From assembly GCA_018873245.2 (NCBI GenBank), contig JAEMBT020000008.1, forward strand, positions 7,966,238 to 8,030,237: 64,000 nucleotides of DNA. The letters run 5' to 3'. The notes beneath the pieces were generated by a model. It saw only the letters and a list, made by a program, of their open reading frames with translations. It was not told the origin of the DNA and did no database searches. Origin of the DNA: Archegozetes longisetosus (lineage: Eukaryota > Arthropoda > Arachnida > Sarcoptiformes > Trhypochthoniidae). The position numbers and the translations under genes were made by a program. Numbering within the stretch: position 1 is the first letter of the stretch; each line of letters starts with the position of its first letter. Below are positions 46,171 through 57,907 of the stretch, in pieces.

Positions 46171-48989
46171 ATGGCTTCAAGTACAGGTAAATCTCTCACT
46201 TTTTTGTAGAATATCATGAAATGACGTTTATAAATAGAGAAGTGTAGTTGTGAAAAATTAAAACAAAATTTATTTAATATATATCTATCTATAATTACAC
46301 GTAAAACAAATACTATTCTTAAACAGTAGCGTAAGCTCAGACTCGTTGAGAAAGTAAAAATTTTTGAAATTGATTGAGACTATTTTCAAATCCAACCTGT
46401 GATATCATTTATTAAATGATTAAACTTTAGCATAAAGGTTAAAGTGTAAGTCGGGAAAGTTTAAAGAATATAAATAAATATAAACTTTAAAGTCATATTT
46501 GTAAAACTATCTGAAACTGAAATGGTTAATATTTGAAAGCAAATATTTTCAAACCCGGCCAGTAGAATTCCAATAGTTTACATTATTATGTAGAGAAATA
46601 TATTTTATTGAATACGTTTCGGATGCTTAATGTCAGTTTCAGATAGCTTTTCAAAAACGATTTTAAAGTTTGTATTTATCTGTATTTTTAACCTTCCAGA
46701 CTTATACTTAAGTTTTTATGTCAGAGTTTAATCATTCAATAAATAATATCTAAGGTTGAATTTGAAAATAATTTTAATCAAATATATGTACACAATAATG
46801 TAAATCATTGGAACTTTGTCGGCCTGGTATGAAAGTATTTGCTCTCAAATATTAATGATTTTGATCAATCTGTAAAAAGTGAAGAGTCAAACTTATAGTT
46901 TAAATTGCAATTTTTCATAGACTTGAACTAGAAAATTATCTATTTTTTCTCTAAACTAACAAACTGTTAAGTCTTAAGACAAATTTCAAAAGTTTTCAAG
47001 GCAATCAACTGATAAAAGTGAAAATTTGTCCACTATAAGTTACATACAGACCTCTACAAATTAACAGTCAAGATCATAAAATTTCACTGTAACTCTAATG
47101 TGACTCTACAGTAGTGACTTATAGAAGGATAATTATGAGATGGAACTCAATTCCAACTTTCAATGTTGTAAAGTCTGAATCTGGATATACCTTCAAATTT
47201 AAGGAATAATCTTATTGAGCATGAAAATTGAGTAAAAATTCGACAAAACTAAGATGGAGGTCTTTGAAACCTTCCTAGATTTTATGTCCAATTAAAGGCT
47301 TTCAAGTAAAAGCCGGAAATGATTTTGAGTGAGTTTAGAACATATACATTGATGTATATCTTTGAATAAAAAGCTTTAATTGAAATAAATTTAACAAAAC
47401 GTTAAAATCTGAAAATTATTATTTATTATGATTTTATTCAAAGTCAGGTAAATAATTAATATAAAATTCTCTATTTTTTGGTTTCAAATATTTGAGTAAA
47501 GATTTTATATCTTTAAGATTTTTCTCCGAAATAAAAGACACTCGTGAAATATTAACATTATTCACAGATTGTTTAGCAATTTCTATATTTTCATTTTCTA
47601 TAATTAAAAATATCTAATTATTAAAGTATTTCAATTGTTTATCAGTATAGTAAATCACGTGTTCTAAACCTGATGCATTACAGTTTCAAATCATTTCCAG
47701 TTTTTCCTTGAAAGCCTTCAATTCTTGTTGAAGCAATAGGTTGGAAAACCTGAATCTAACGGTATTCATAAAAGTATATATTTTAAAATAATTTATGTCG
47801 ACAAAGTAAATGTCTATTTTTCCATTAATCATTATATTTTTTATTCATTGCATTCTTTAACCCATCTTACAGCATTTCTTGTGAAAACACTATTGATGTG
47901 GAGTGTATGCACAATAATCAGTTGTGAATATTACGTTTATAAATGTTCAGCACAAGATGGGGATAACTATGTTTGTGATGCTCAGTGGCTAGACTTCAAT
48001 ATAACAAAAGAATTCGAGAATTTGAAAGCAACCTTACCGCCAAATAGAAAACAATTGAAACGTTTAGAGATTCGTAACTCATATATTGAAGAAATACCAG
48101 AGGACGTATTTCTCGACATTTCATTCACTGAAGTGAGCATATTCGAGGCCCAAAACCTAACTAGGATTCATTCGAAAGCCTTCAATTTCAATACCATATT
48201 CCATTTAAAAGAATTTTCTGTCATTGGGTCCACAAAACTCCGTAACTATCCACCGGATTATAACTTATATAAAGCCTTAAACTCTTTGATTAATGCAGTG
48301 AGGGTTGAGATATCGTTAGAAGCTGGTTATTACTCTCATGAAATTCCAGACAATGCTTTTAAATACCCGCAAAAATATTTGAAATATTTAGCATTTCATC
48401 CAAGTGATTACAATATATCGAGAATAGGAAACTATGCGTTCTCTGGGCTCTCAGCATTGACCACTCTTTCTTTAAATTATGTCCCTATTGAAAAGATTTA
48501 TCGTCATGCTTTCGACTTCAACTCAGGTTCCAGTGAAAGGCTAACTCTTCAATTAAACGGCCGCACAATTACTGATTCAAGCTTAGAGAACGAAGTTTTT
48601 TCTAATGTCAAAAGACCTATGGCTATTTATTTAAGTAAGGATTTAAACACTTTAAACAAATATTTGATCGTATTTTAAGCATGTTTTACAAATGCTGTAC
48701 TTTTCTATTCTTGATGTGAACAATAGTTTACACACCACTAGATTATATAAGGGAAGAAAAATTTGGGAATTTTCTTAGAAGAAATCAACAAAACCATATT
48801 ATACTTTACGGAAATTATTTAAATTGTAATGACGTGAATCCTTTCATGTGGCTTATAAAGAACAGGGACAAATTTCGAAACCAAATACTAGGAGGAGGTT
48901 GTGAGAATGGAACCAACTTTTGGGACCTAAATATTGATGATCTGGAGTCAACCATTCCATCTGCGAAATCATATAAGTTCACAGCCTAG
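46171..48989 (+). CDS. secreted leucine-rich-repeat protein, three exons, intact
   Basis: The exons are 46171-46186, 47873-48634 and 48727-48989, with GTAAAT/ACAG and GTAAGG/ATAG junctions. Together they give 1041 nt, one open frame of 346 residues. The 16 nt first exon (MASST) joins in phase to a hydrophobic signal sequence, FLVKTLLMWSVCTIISC. The mature protein opens with a Cys-containing cap (YKCSAQDGDNYVC). Degenerate leucine-rich repeats follow, such as LKRLEIRNSYIEEIPEDVF, EIPDNAFKYP and IGNYAFSGLSALTTLSLNY. It ends with a C-terminal cap, ILYGNYLNCN...GGGCENGTNFWDLN. The layout resembles a large arthropod family often auto-annotated as non-catalytic subunits of oplophorus luciferase. 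That name implies no function here. It probably binds extracellular ligands. The first exon is my inference from phase. Confidence 0.82.
46375..46865. repeat. two interleaved inverted repeats in the first intron of the LRR gene
   Basis: Block A (about 46375-46520, starting CAAATCCAACC and ending CTATCTGAAACTG) is repeated inverted at about 46635-46765. Block B (about 46530-46610, with GCAAATA, CCGGCCAGTAGAATTCCAAT and TTTACATTATTATGTA) is repeated inverted at about 46785-46865. The order A, B, inverted A, inverted B is not a simple palindrome. Both pairs cannot form nested hairpins at once. Confidence 0.7.
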
Positions 48990-49106
48990 GTTACTATGCA
49001 AACAGATTTAATTTCAATATGGAAATTGGTAGAGTTACGTTCTATATATCTCGTAAACAGCTAAATTTTGAACTTAATTCTTAGTTATTCATACAAATGT
49101 GTGATA

Positions 49107-49112
49107 AATAAA
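49107..49112 (+). terminator. polyadenylation signal of the LRR gene
   Basis: AATAAA 118 bp after the stop, with a second AATAAA about 15 bp further on. Confidence 0.5.
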
Positions 49113-49456
49113 GCTCAGTAAATAAAAATTATGAATGTGCTCGAAAAATTGCTGATTCAACAATTAATTATAAAAACTGAAATAAAGGTAAACTAGGTGT
49201 CAAAATTACTCAGATTATATTCTGTAGCAATGAAAATTATAATCGAAATAGAAAAAAGACTCATTGTTGATGTAAAATATCTTCAGAGTTATGAGTCAGA
49301 GTATTTAAAATGGCTTCCATTTCAACAAATCACCTCTTTCAATTTATTTCGAGTCGAATATTATTTGATGTGATATAAAATCATTTGAATTTACGTTACA
49401 AAGCTTGTACGACTTGAATTGAAAAAATTTTTTAAATATAAAATTTCAGATGAGCA

Positions 49457-50268
49457 GTGTTGCCGCTTTAAGTCTACCAAAAAAGCCTATCTTTAAAAAT
49501 AGCAAAAGCTGTTCTAAATTTGATTAAACTTTAATAGTGGTCAAGAATTTTGATTTTATAAATTCTGATTTTGTCTCGATCTCTTATGGCCCAGTACAGT
49601 CTCATTTAGACTCGTATCTCTTCAAAATTTTGTATACCATACCGTCTCGTTTCGTGGGAACCCTTATCTTAATTTCGTAACTACTGACACTTTAACTTGG
49701 GGTTAGGGCATATGATTTGCGTTAAAATATTTTAGTTAGAGAGTATGCGTTTCATTTGATTTTTGCTGTTTAAAATTTATTCTTATGTCATTTAAATTGC
49801 AATTTTGATATATAATCAATTTATTATTTATAGTGAAAAAAATTTCGTTTAGTAAACTTTTTTGCGAACTCGTCTCGTCCCACAAGACGAGATATCGAGA
49901 AATTCTGCGAGATTCTCGACGAGACGAGATCTCGTTTTCAACAACAATACTAATAAAGGGTGGTAAGTTTTTTCTGTATAGAAATGAAAGTGTAACCCCT
50001 ACTTCAAAAGTTTAAAAGGTTATTAAAGATTCAGATTTTACCTCTGATATCACTTGAATGTATAACCCTAATGTGCAATCAGTTTATTGTAATAATTTAT
50101 AAGGAATAAAGTTAAGCCTCTTTACTCTTTTGATGAAGGGTAAAACGTATATTTCTTTCTGGAAAGAAACTGACTACCTTTAATTCTAAGTTAAAATTAA
50201 ATTTTGACCTAGAAAAGCTCAAAAAAGTTTACTTTCGGCCCATAAAGGTCGAAGGGTGACAACTCTGG
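49457..50268. repeat. GTCTCGTC-rich region within possible terminal repeats
   Basis: CAGTGTTGCC at 49457 and GGTGACAACTCTG ending near 50268 form a weak inverted pair. Inside, two patches (about 49575-49665 and 49868-49935) are full of CTCGTCTCG and GACGAGA words, for example GACGAGACGAGATCTCG. No matching target duplication was found. By analogy with the delimited elements in this window it may be a hAT-like element with its own motif array. Confidence 0.4.
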
Positions 50269-50269
50269 A

Positions 50270-51138
50270 CCAATAGAATCTCTACAATGATGAAAAAAAT
50301 TGTATATTTTATCACTTGATGAAGTTTTCTGATCGAATAAAAAATGTTTCACAAGCAATTTTAAAGCTTTACTAAAAAGATAATAGAATATCTAATCATC
50401 AAAATATATGACTATTGCTCTCATTTTGATTGCTTGAGAAACTCGTGAATATATTAAGTATTCTTGACTTAAGAAAAAATTCGATGATCATTTAATAATT
50501 ACCTAATGTTAGATACACCCTTACCTGTTCATAGCTTGCGTGTTTATAGTGAACATTATACCGAATAAAAGCCCCGTAAATTCCATACTGAAACGTTCAG
50601 TTATAGTGAATATTTTTGGCCGAAATATTCTTGTTGACACTTATTTTTCTACATGGCAAGAGATTCTTCAACTGAAGTTTGGTTAGAGTTGCGTTGAATT
50701 TTGGTTATTGAATGCTTTCTCTAGAATATCTTAAAAATCCCGAAGTACTACTGGATTTATAATGAATTATATTTTTACGGTGCTTACATCTAGCTCTTTC
50801 TTTACTAATTCTTTTAAAATGATGCCAAACTCACAAACTTTTGTGGTTATTAATTATACTCCATGTAATTATCAATTATTTAAAAATGACTAACTGATGA
50901 CTAGGATTATTTTGATGTTTTGATCTATTATTTCGTATTAAATCTCTCAAGTATTTACGGGTGCACGTGTTTTCATTTAAAATATTATGAATGCAGAAAC
51001 TTTTTAGTTTCTGTTTTTCTCAAACAATTTTTGTTTATTTTTCTTCTTTTCCTTCTCCTTTTTTGTCTCAATTCTTAGAAAGGAGAGGATGAAGTTGCTG
51101 TTCTTAATCGAACGCAGCTGTGGAATTCAGAAGAAGGG
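50270..51138. other. intergenic, no gene seen
   Basis: AT-rich spacer. No supported feature. Confidence 0.5.
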
Positions 51139-51395
51139 TTTTATGGCTCTGTTTATCAAAACAGAGCCATAAAAACTTGGTGCCTGGAACTAATTAGTAG
51201 AAATATTTCATGTGTCGTCAATTGGGACGATACATGAAATGTCAATTACTGAGAAAGGGTGGCCAACGGTCAACACCGTTCGGCCAATCTCACACAAAAA
51301 TCCGGCGATCAGGCATGGCCTAAACTTTAAGCCATTGCCTTAATTTTGTTATATTTAAAGCGCTGTTCGAGTCCAAAATCGGGACTCGCAGACAA
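51139..51395 (-). repeat. dispersed repeat ending in a hairpin, copy 2
   Basis: This matches 10681-10931 in inverted orientation. Here the terminal hairpin is perfect: TTTATGGCTCTGTTT pairs with AAACAGAGCCATAAA around a very short loop. The opposite end reads CTGCGAGTCCCGATTTTGG. Two copies 40 kb apart define a family. Confidence 0.7.
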
Positions 51396-51610
51396 TTTTT
51401 TTGTTGTTCTAAAACCTTTGTTCCTGCACATTATCATTTAAATAAAGTATTTTTTTTTCTAAATTTGTTTTTTTTGTCTGTTCTTAAATTGTGTTACCGT
51501 GTGTGAGGCGCGAGCAGTGAGTGAAAGTGCATCCAACCAAAGTTTATCTCTACATCCCACGCAAGGATTGTAGAGAAGCAGGGAAACCCTCTTTGCAACC
51601 ACGATATATA

Positions 51611-52133
51611 AGGATTTTCGGAAAGTTCAGCGGGTTGTTATCAAATATTTAATTTTATTTTAAAAAGAAGTGAACAAATTTTAATCAATTATATAATTTC
51701 CGTCATTATCGACGACATGTCCCCAACGGAACGACCAGAGCCGTCAGAACGTCGCTATTCACAATTGAGGGTCGGCCACTGCTCGGGCGGTCATCTAGGT
51801 TCTGGTCACCGGAACGGAATCGACTGAACCATCCTTGGCAAGTGCGGGCACTAATGGCTTGGCCATAAGTGGCATTGATATTATTGGCGGCCTCTGTGGC
51901 ATTTGATCCACGATTGAATTCGTATAATATACAGTGACGTATATGAGTCTTATCGGGAGTTCGGTCTGACATCGTTTGGACACAAATAACAAAAATATTT
52001 TGACTAAAATTGGAAGACAAATATCTGTTCTTTCAATTGAGAAATGGAATCGATTTGTAATTAATTTTTCAACTGTTCAAATAGAACGCGCAAAATACAT
52101 CTAAGAAAGCCGCTGGAACTTTCCGAAAATCCT
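51611..52133 (-). mobile_element. internally deleted mariner
   Basis: The inverted termini AGGATTTTCGGAAAGTTCAG are flanked by TA (51609-51610 and 52134-52135). On the minus strand the transposase N-terminus survives: IRHCILYEFNRGSNATEAAN, a paired-like helix-turn-helix, then RTCQGWFSRFRSGDQNL and RPSSGRPSIV. It runs directly, in a changed frame, into a typical mariner tail, RWGHVVDNDGNY. The catalytic domain is deleted, so the element is non-autonomous. Confidence 0.92.
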
Positions 52134-52249
52134 TATAAATATGAGTAAAATCGGCTATAGATGTCTTTCTTAAAATTAATAATTCGAAATCTAAATTTCG
52201 AAACTCGCTAGAGTTTCGAAAGATTTCCTAATCGATACTCGAGAACTTA

Positions 52250-52785
52250 CGCTATGCTCTGATGGTTCACCGACAAGTGTTTGCGAGTAAAAAGCTATCA
52301 AGTAAAAATTTTCGCATGACAAAAGTTCACAGACGAAAGTTCACATTGTTCGTACATATAATTTGAGACATCAGAACATGATGTTTACAAACTTTTTATT
52401 TTAAACAATATAAGAATACAGTAGATATACAGCTCTATTGGGTACTAAAGATCTAAAATAGTACAATGTATGTATACATATTTAAACTTGTAAACTAATG
52501 TTATGAGCTTTTCCTCGCAATAAGTCCAATAAATCAATGTTCCCATATTCTTCAACGATATTTGGAATACGTTTAGCACAACCACTAATTGAATAACTTT
52601 TTTCCTTTATCGCAAATTCATATCCTCGTACCAGTATTCTTCATCGGCGATAACATTTGCCAAAGAACTTACATCCACGAACTTATATCATGCGAACATT
52701 TATCCGCTAATTTTTTACTTGCGAAAATTTGTCCACGAGCTATTGTCGTAAGAACTTTTGTCGCGATACACTATTTGGTACCCAT
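52250..52785. repeat. array of GACAAAAGTTC and GCGAAAATTT words, likely a transposable element
   Basis: Both flanks of this block carry repeated, mutually complementary words (ACAAAAGTTC, TTTTCGC, GCGAACA, GAACTTTTGTCGC). The middle (52380-52560) is unique AT-rich sequence. The architecture matches the motif-array hAT-like elements elsewhere in the window. I found no target duplication, and the open frame at 52589-52789 is a by-product of the repeats. Confidence 0.45.
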
Positions 52786-52994
52786 TTAACCTAGGGAGTC
52801 ACTTTTTAGTCTCAGTCAAAGAGGGGTCATATCTCGTGACCGCAATCACGGAAAGTAAAATGTTTTATATATTTGGACTCTACTTAACGCGTCTGTCACT
52901 ACGACATCCGAATTTCTTTACGACCAAGCTTGGCAATTTTATACATCTCCTTTTTAGCATTATATTTGTTAACATTCAACCTCATTTTTACTTT

Positions 52995-53420
52995 TCATTA
53001 GTTGGTTCATTGGCATTAGAGTTAAGATATTGATTGCCATTGATTTAAATCAGGATATAAGCATCCTTCAAATCAACATTTGCTTAAAAAATGAAATTTC
53101 TCATATACATAATCTTTAGATATAATAATTTTGTTTTAAAAAGCAAATGAATACAAAAATGCCCTTCGAATATGTTTCATTAGGATTGTGTTGTTTAAAC
53201 TCAATTGTTTGTGATAATTCAATAACAACTGAAACGAAATTAAGATTATTTAAAGATCCAATCGTTGACTTTAATTGATATAAAATCAATGATTTCTAGG
53301 TTTACCATATGCTGAACCGCCAGCTGATAGGAATAGATTCAGATAACCCAAACCTATTGTAAAACATGACAAAACAGTAGACACAACACACGACACACTC
53401 ATAGAATTATTTATCAAGGT
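52995..53420 (+). pseudogene. 5' fragment of a carboxylesterase gene, dead duplicate
   Basis: This stretch aligns with 57748-58180, including about 160 bp upstream of the start codon (ATTAGAGTTAAGATATTG, CATCCTTCAAATCA), the signal-peptide region, and the first 80 codons. YAEPP is still readable. It has stops (TGA in ...DFN*YKIN, TAA after NRFR), deletions and no downstream esterase domain. Confidence 0.85.
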
Positions 53421-53656
53421 TATAAGTGCATGTATCTATTCATGAAATCATTTTTATATAAAGTTTATTACTAAATCTATCTTAACTTAAAAGTGGTATT
53501 GTTTTGTTGGAGCCCATACTACCACTACTACTGATTAAACAATGTTACAGATTATTTAGATATGTAATCAATTAATTCAGGATTTAAATTGAGGTAAAAA
53601 TATGTTGTAAAAGTATAAGTAAACCTAGAGATACAAATGCGAGAAATTTGAAAGCA

Positions 53657-55071
53657 ATGAATCAAATAATCATAAAATTAATACTACTAATAAGTTTAGA
53701 TTTTTTCATTTAACTGACGCTAATTGTGTTAATGGAATTAAATCTTTAGATGTCGGAGTAAATTCAGCTAACGATGCGATAACTAATAGGAAAAATTTAG
53801 TGACAGGACTAACTAACTCGAATAAATGTATTACTTTTGATTCGGGAGATTATTTAATCGATAACAGCGGATCTACCATTGTAATCAGCAATTTTGTTGG
53901 ACAAATCTTTATGGATTCTGGATCTAGAATACTTTTCACTAATAAGACAAACAAAGGTATTGTTTTCGATTCTGGAAATGGTGCCAAATTTGATGGACTG
54001 AAATTTTCCTTTCATGGACCAATGCCTGATTTAAGAATTGGATCAAATGAGTTAATTGAATTTCAGAACACATCAAACACAATAGTAACTGATATTTATA
54101 TCAATGGTTCGGCAGCGGCTGGACTTATATTTTATAATTGCATTCGACCTGTGGTCAGAAATGCGAGAATTAATAATACAATGGCAGATGGACTCCATTT
54201 CGCTAACTGTGAGAACCCACAAGCAGAAAATATATTTGTTGAGAATTCGGGTGATGACGGATTAGCGTTTGTTAACTACGACAGGAGTACATATTATTCC
54301 GGAGGATATGCTAATAATATTACAGTACATCGCTCTAAAGCAAGAGGTATTGCAGTTCCCGGTCAGAGTGGGGTATGGATTCGCAATTTTCTAATTAATC
54401 AAACATCGGTTTGTGGCGTATATGTCGCATATGAAACTTCCTATAAATTAAGAGTTCCATCGGACGTCCTAATTGAAAACGGAGTCGTATATAACGGCGG
54501 ATCGTATCCCGGACAAAAGGGACTTCAATACGGTCTTGGATTTTTTTACGTGGGAAGAAATATCACATTTAGAAATATAACTATCGAAACACCGAAAACA
54601 AGAGGTGTTTCAGGTGCTGCGTATCCGTTCAATAGAACAAAATTTGATGGCAGTATTGTTTTAGAACCCGCTGGTTATGTTAATTTGTCCCAAATAACAG
54701 TCAAAAATACGCCGAATAGTGGCTTTGATTTACTGGGAGGACATTACAAATTGGACAATGTCAAAGCCATTGATACCAATTTTGAGGCATTTGTTTTTAC
54801 AAATTCTGAAGAAGTCACATACAGTAACATCACTGTAATCAATGCTTCGGCCAATCATTCGTTGCATCGAGCAGTTACCTTTGGGAACAATAAAAAAATA
54901 ACTGGCTCTTCAATAGTAGTGGAAGATAATAAATCAGTGGCCACGGGATATATCGTGAAGACTTACGGAACAGAATCGGGAAATATCGGAACTATTTATG
55001 ATCGCATCACTAATGGACACGTAATTGTGGAAAATGATTCAAAGTTATTATATAAAATAACCAAGTCATGA
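53657..55071 (+). CDS. intronless secreted right-handed parallel beta-helix protein, one frame break
   Basis: The likely start is ATG 53657, giving a signal peptide MNQIIIKLILLISLDFF. A frame break follows in the TTTTTT run at 53701-53706, consistent with one missing T. From there an uninterrupted frame reaches TGA at 55069-55071, about 471 residues in all. The mature protein shows short repeating strands of parallel beta-helix (pectate-lyase-like) folds: CITFDSGDYLID, GIVFDSGNGAKFDGL, GLIFYNCIRPVVRNARI, GLHFANCENPQAENIFV and GLAFVNYDRS. Later come GVWIRNFLINQTSVCGVYV, YVNLSQITVKNTPNSGFDL and EVTYSNITVINAS. N-glycosylation sequons are frequent. DGLHFANCEN and SGDDGLAF supply acidic residues of the kind used by polysaccharide lyases or GH28/GH55 enzymes, but I cannot assign an activity. 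Lack of introns and the fold suggest microbial origin. It sits between a dead and a live esterase copy. Confidence 0.75.
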
Positions 55072-55154
55072 ATTTTTAAAATATTAGTTGAATATAAAAA
55101 CAAGGTTTTTGCAGTTCTTTGCATATAATGTTCTAATCTGTTCTTACGTCAAGT

Positions 55155-55160
55155 AATAAA
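55155..55160 (+). terminator. polyadenylation signal of the beta-helix gene
   Basis: AATAAA, 83 bp after the stop codon. Confidence 0.45.
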
Positions 55161-55169
55161 ATTCCTATT

Positions 55170-56350
55170 GACAGTCATAATTAATATTGAGAAAAGTATG
55201 AGTAAGATTTTGACTTCTTTACTTTAAACAAACCTAGAGACTAAAAAGAACGCGAATATAGACATATCATATGAGTTACAAGCTTTTTACAACGGAAAAC
55301 TGAAGTTTATGTAATTTTCAGAACTTATATAACGCTTTCTAAATTATTTTGCAAAAGTGACAATGATAAAACTTATCCCATTTAATGAAATGACTTACCT
55401 TTCTCCGTAAAAATGCATGTACTTAGCATGTAACTTTATAAACAATCTTGAAAAGTATTCACTGGAAAAGTGCTTCCCTTATCAGTTACTTATTATAATC
55501 ATTCTACAAGGTTTTACTACTTAATGAATTGAAATGGGATCTCTTGAGTTTACTAATGAAATTGATAAATTACTACACTACAGTAATAGCCGAAAACTGA
55601 GAATATATGTGGACTTATATTTGTTACAATTGTTGTGCTCATCTTTTCATTCATACTAAAATAAACTGATTCTTTCTCTTATCATCACAAGATAGCCTTA
55701 TTCTATCCTTAGATCCAATCAATCGTATTTCACAAGCTTGAAATAGTTACCTCTTAATGCTTCATTTCTATTTCTAGATAGATGTCTTAATAGCTTAACA
55801 TATACTACTAAGTTAGTGATTTATTCTTCAAGCCATTTAGCTTGTGTTTCAATAGACTATTAAGATCAACAAGCTTTTCTCTAATTTTTAATTTTGTATC
55901 TTTTGAACCTTTATCTCTAAAAATTTTAAAGTTCTATAAAATAATTAGCTTTGTTTTTAGAGAAGTCAAAGGGTTTTAAAAGATTGCTAAAACCAAATTA
56001 GATTTAGATACTGTATACATAAAAAGGCAGAGTATTTTTTATACATTTGTGTGTAAAATAGTAGAGGTGGATATTTACAAAAGTCTAGAATCTCTATTGA
56101 GAATCATTAAGAGGATGTTATTTCTCGAGATTTCCAAATTTTAATTAGTGGAAAACGTCATATTTAATTATTAGAGTCCTCAAATAGAGTCTTTAGATAT
56201 TTTAGTGTTAGAAATTAATATTTTATGAAGAGTTTCTTACTCTCGATCGAGGATTTTCTCGAGTCTCAACTCTCATAATTCCCAAAATTTTTGTTAGGAA
56301 ATTAGTAGAATATAAAATTAAAGTGAAGATATATTGATGCAGTATTTTTA
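55170..56350. other. intergenic, no gene seen
   Basis: AT-rich sequence between the beta-helix gene and a mariner relic. A small TCTCGA-rich patch lies near 56238-56275. Nothing else is supported. Confidence 0.5.
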
Positions 56351-57216
56351 TCAGGGGTTGAGTTAAGTATTCGAACTATCATATTACAGAGATTACAAGA
56401 GAAGTAAACAAGTTTATGAAATATTATTGCGCATTAGAGTAAAATATTAAATTTATGCTTATACTTGTACTGGACACCTTGAAAAATACAACAGTAACTA
56501 TGGAATGCTAGATAGAATTATAGCCATGGCTTAAATACTGTGGCCCTAAGGATTACTGGGCATCTTGCCAATATCGCCTCCTTGAAGAACCACCGTAAGA
56601 ATATCGATTTGAAAAATCATAAATTTCAAATAATGCTAGCGCTCGTAATTTGTATCTCAGGCCTACAAAAGTAAGAGTAACATTACAAGATTAGCAGCAG
56701 ATGATAGTGGCCTTTCATAAAAATCGGGTGTTGGGTTACACAATTTTAGCGAGAAATATAAATGTCAATTTTGAAATTTATCTTGATTTTTTGAATCAAG
56801 TAATACTTCCAGCGATAAAACCACTACGGATCCGTAGACCAATAATACTCCATGACAACCCAAGATTCCATAAATATTCGAAAGTTGAAGAATATTTTGT
56901 AAGACATATAGGAATTGAAACACCCGCCTTATAGCCTTGATTTGAAGCCGTGTGACTACGATGGCATATATAGAATAAAGAGGCCTAATAAAGATAAAAG
57001 ATTCAATACTCCAGATGAACTTGAAATGGTTTATGAAGAAGTTATAGATGGAATAAATCTGAATGGTTCCGCCACTGGCATTGGACGCCTCCCACTGAGA
57101 TGGGCGCTGTTCAACCAGACTGGGGGCGAATATATTCACTAATCATTTGTTCAAACTTTAGTTACATTAAATGTCTTTTAAAATATGATAGTCCAGATAC
57201 TTAACTCAACCCCTGA
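56351..57216 (+). mobile_element. 5'-deleted mariner-type element
   Basis: Inverted termini TCAGGGGTTGAGTTAAGTAT are bounded by TA (56349-56350 and 57217-57218). The plus strand retains the C-terminal half of a transposase. VAFHKNRVLGYTIL leads to LHDNPRFHKYSKVEEYF (second Asp). A frame break follows near 56920, then HPPYSLDLKPCDYDG (third Asp), about 34 residues later. The N-terminal domain is missing. Ends and spacing identify the mariner superfamily. Confidence 0.9.
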
Positions 57217-57218
57217 TA

Positions 57219-57747
57219 TTTCTACATTTTTTATACAAGTATACCCTTTAAATCAGAACACTTAGATAAAATCGGCCGATTTTTAAGCATTTTATTATGT
57301 AGTACCGTAAATTTCGAGGTTATCGTACTGATCTCTAAAAATAAAGTACATAATTGATTTAGTGCAACTAACTTGTATCACAAACCACTTCCAATCGCGC
57401 TAATTCATGTACTGCACAAAAAGAAACTTGGTATGTTTCTTTCGTAATAGCCAGTCATTCTCATTAAAATTCGCTGATTTGATATTTTACGGGAATAAAC
57501 AATTGAAGTCATGTTTTTCAAATTGTAATTTCGTGCTAATTTTTAATTAATGATAACTATAAGTTTTTATTCATATTTTATTGTAACTAAAAATCAAGAT
57601 TAAACGAATTCTTCAACATACGCTCCTATTTGGATTTCTAAAATCAATTTCAATTTATTTACTCATCCTATTAAAGAAATAATTGCTTTTGGTCTCAAAA
57701 ATTTTCAAGTATTATAGCTGTTAAAATTTATCTCGTTTTTACTTTGC
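57219..57747. other. intergenic, upstream region of the carboxylesterase gene
   Basis: AT-rich. The last 160 bp before the start codon (from about 57748) are duplicated upstream of the dead copy at 52995. A TATATATATATA run lies at about 57858-57872. Confidence 0.5.
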
Positions 57748-57907
57748 ATTAGTTGTCTGGTAGCATTAGAGTTAAGATATTGCCGTTGATTTAAGTCAGG
57801 ATATGAACATCCTTCAAATCACCATTTGCTTAAAAACAAGATTTTCTCATAGTCTTTATATATATATATATAATAATTTTAGTTTTAAAAAGTTACTGAA
57901 TACAAAA

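Noticed and set aside
47848-47850. TTG as the start of the LRR gene
   Set aside because: An acceptor at 47872 and a phase-matched ATG exon at 46171 explain the N-terminus better.
53800-53802. GTG as the start of the beta-helix gene
   Set aside because: The frame continues upstream without a stop into a signal peptide from ATG 53657 once the T-run break is allowed; GTG starts are not expected in animals.
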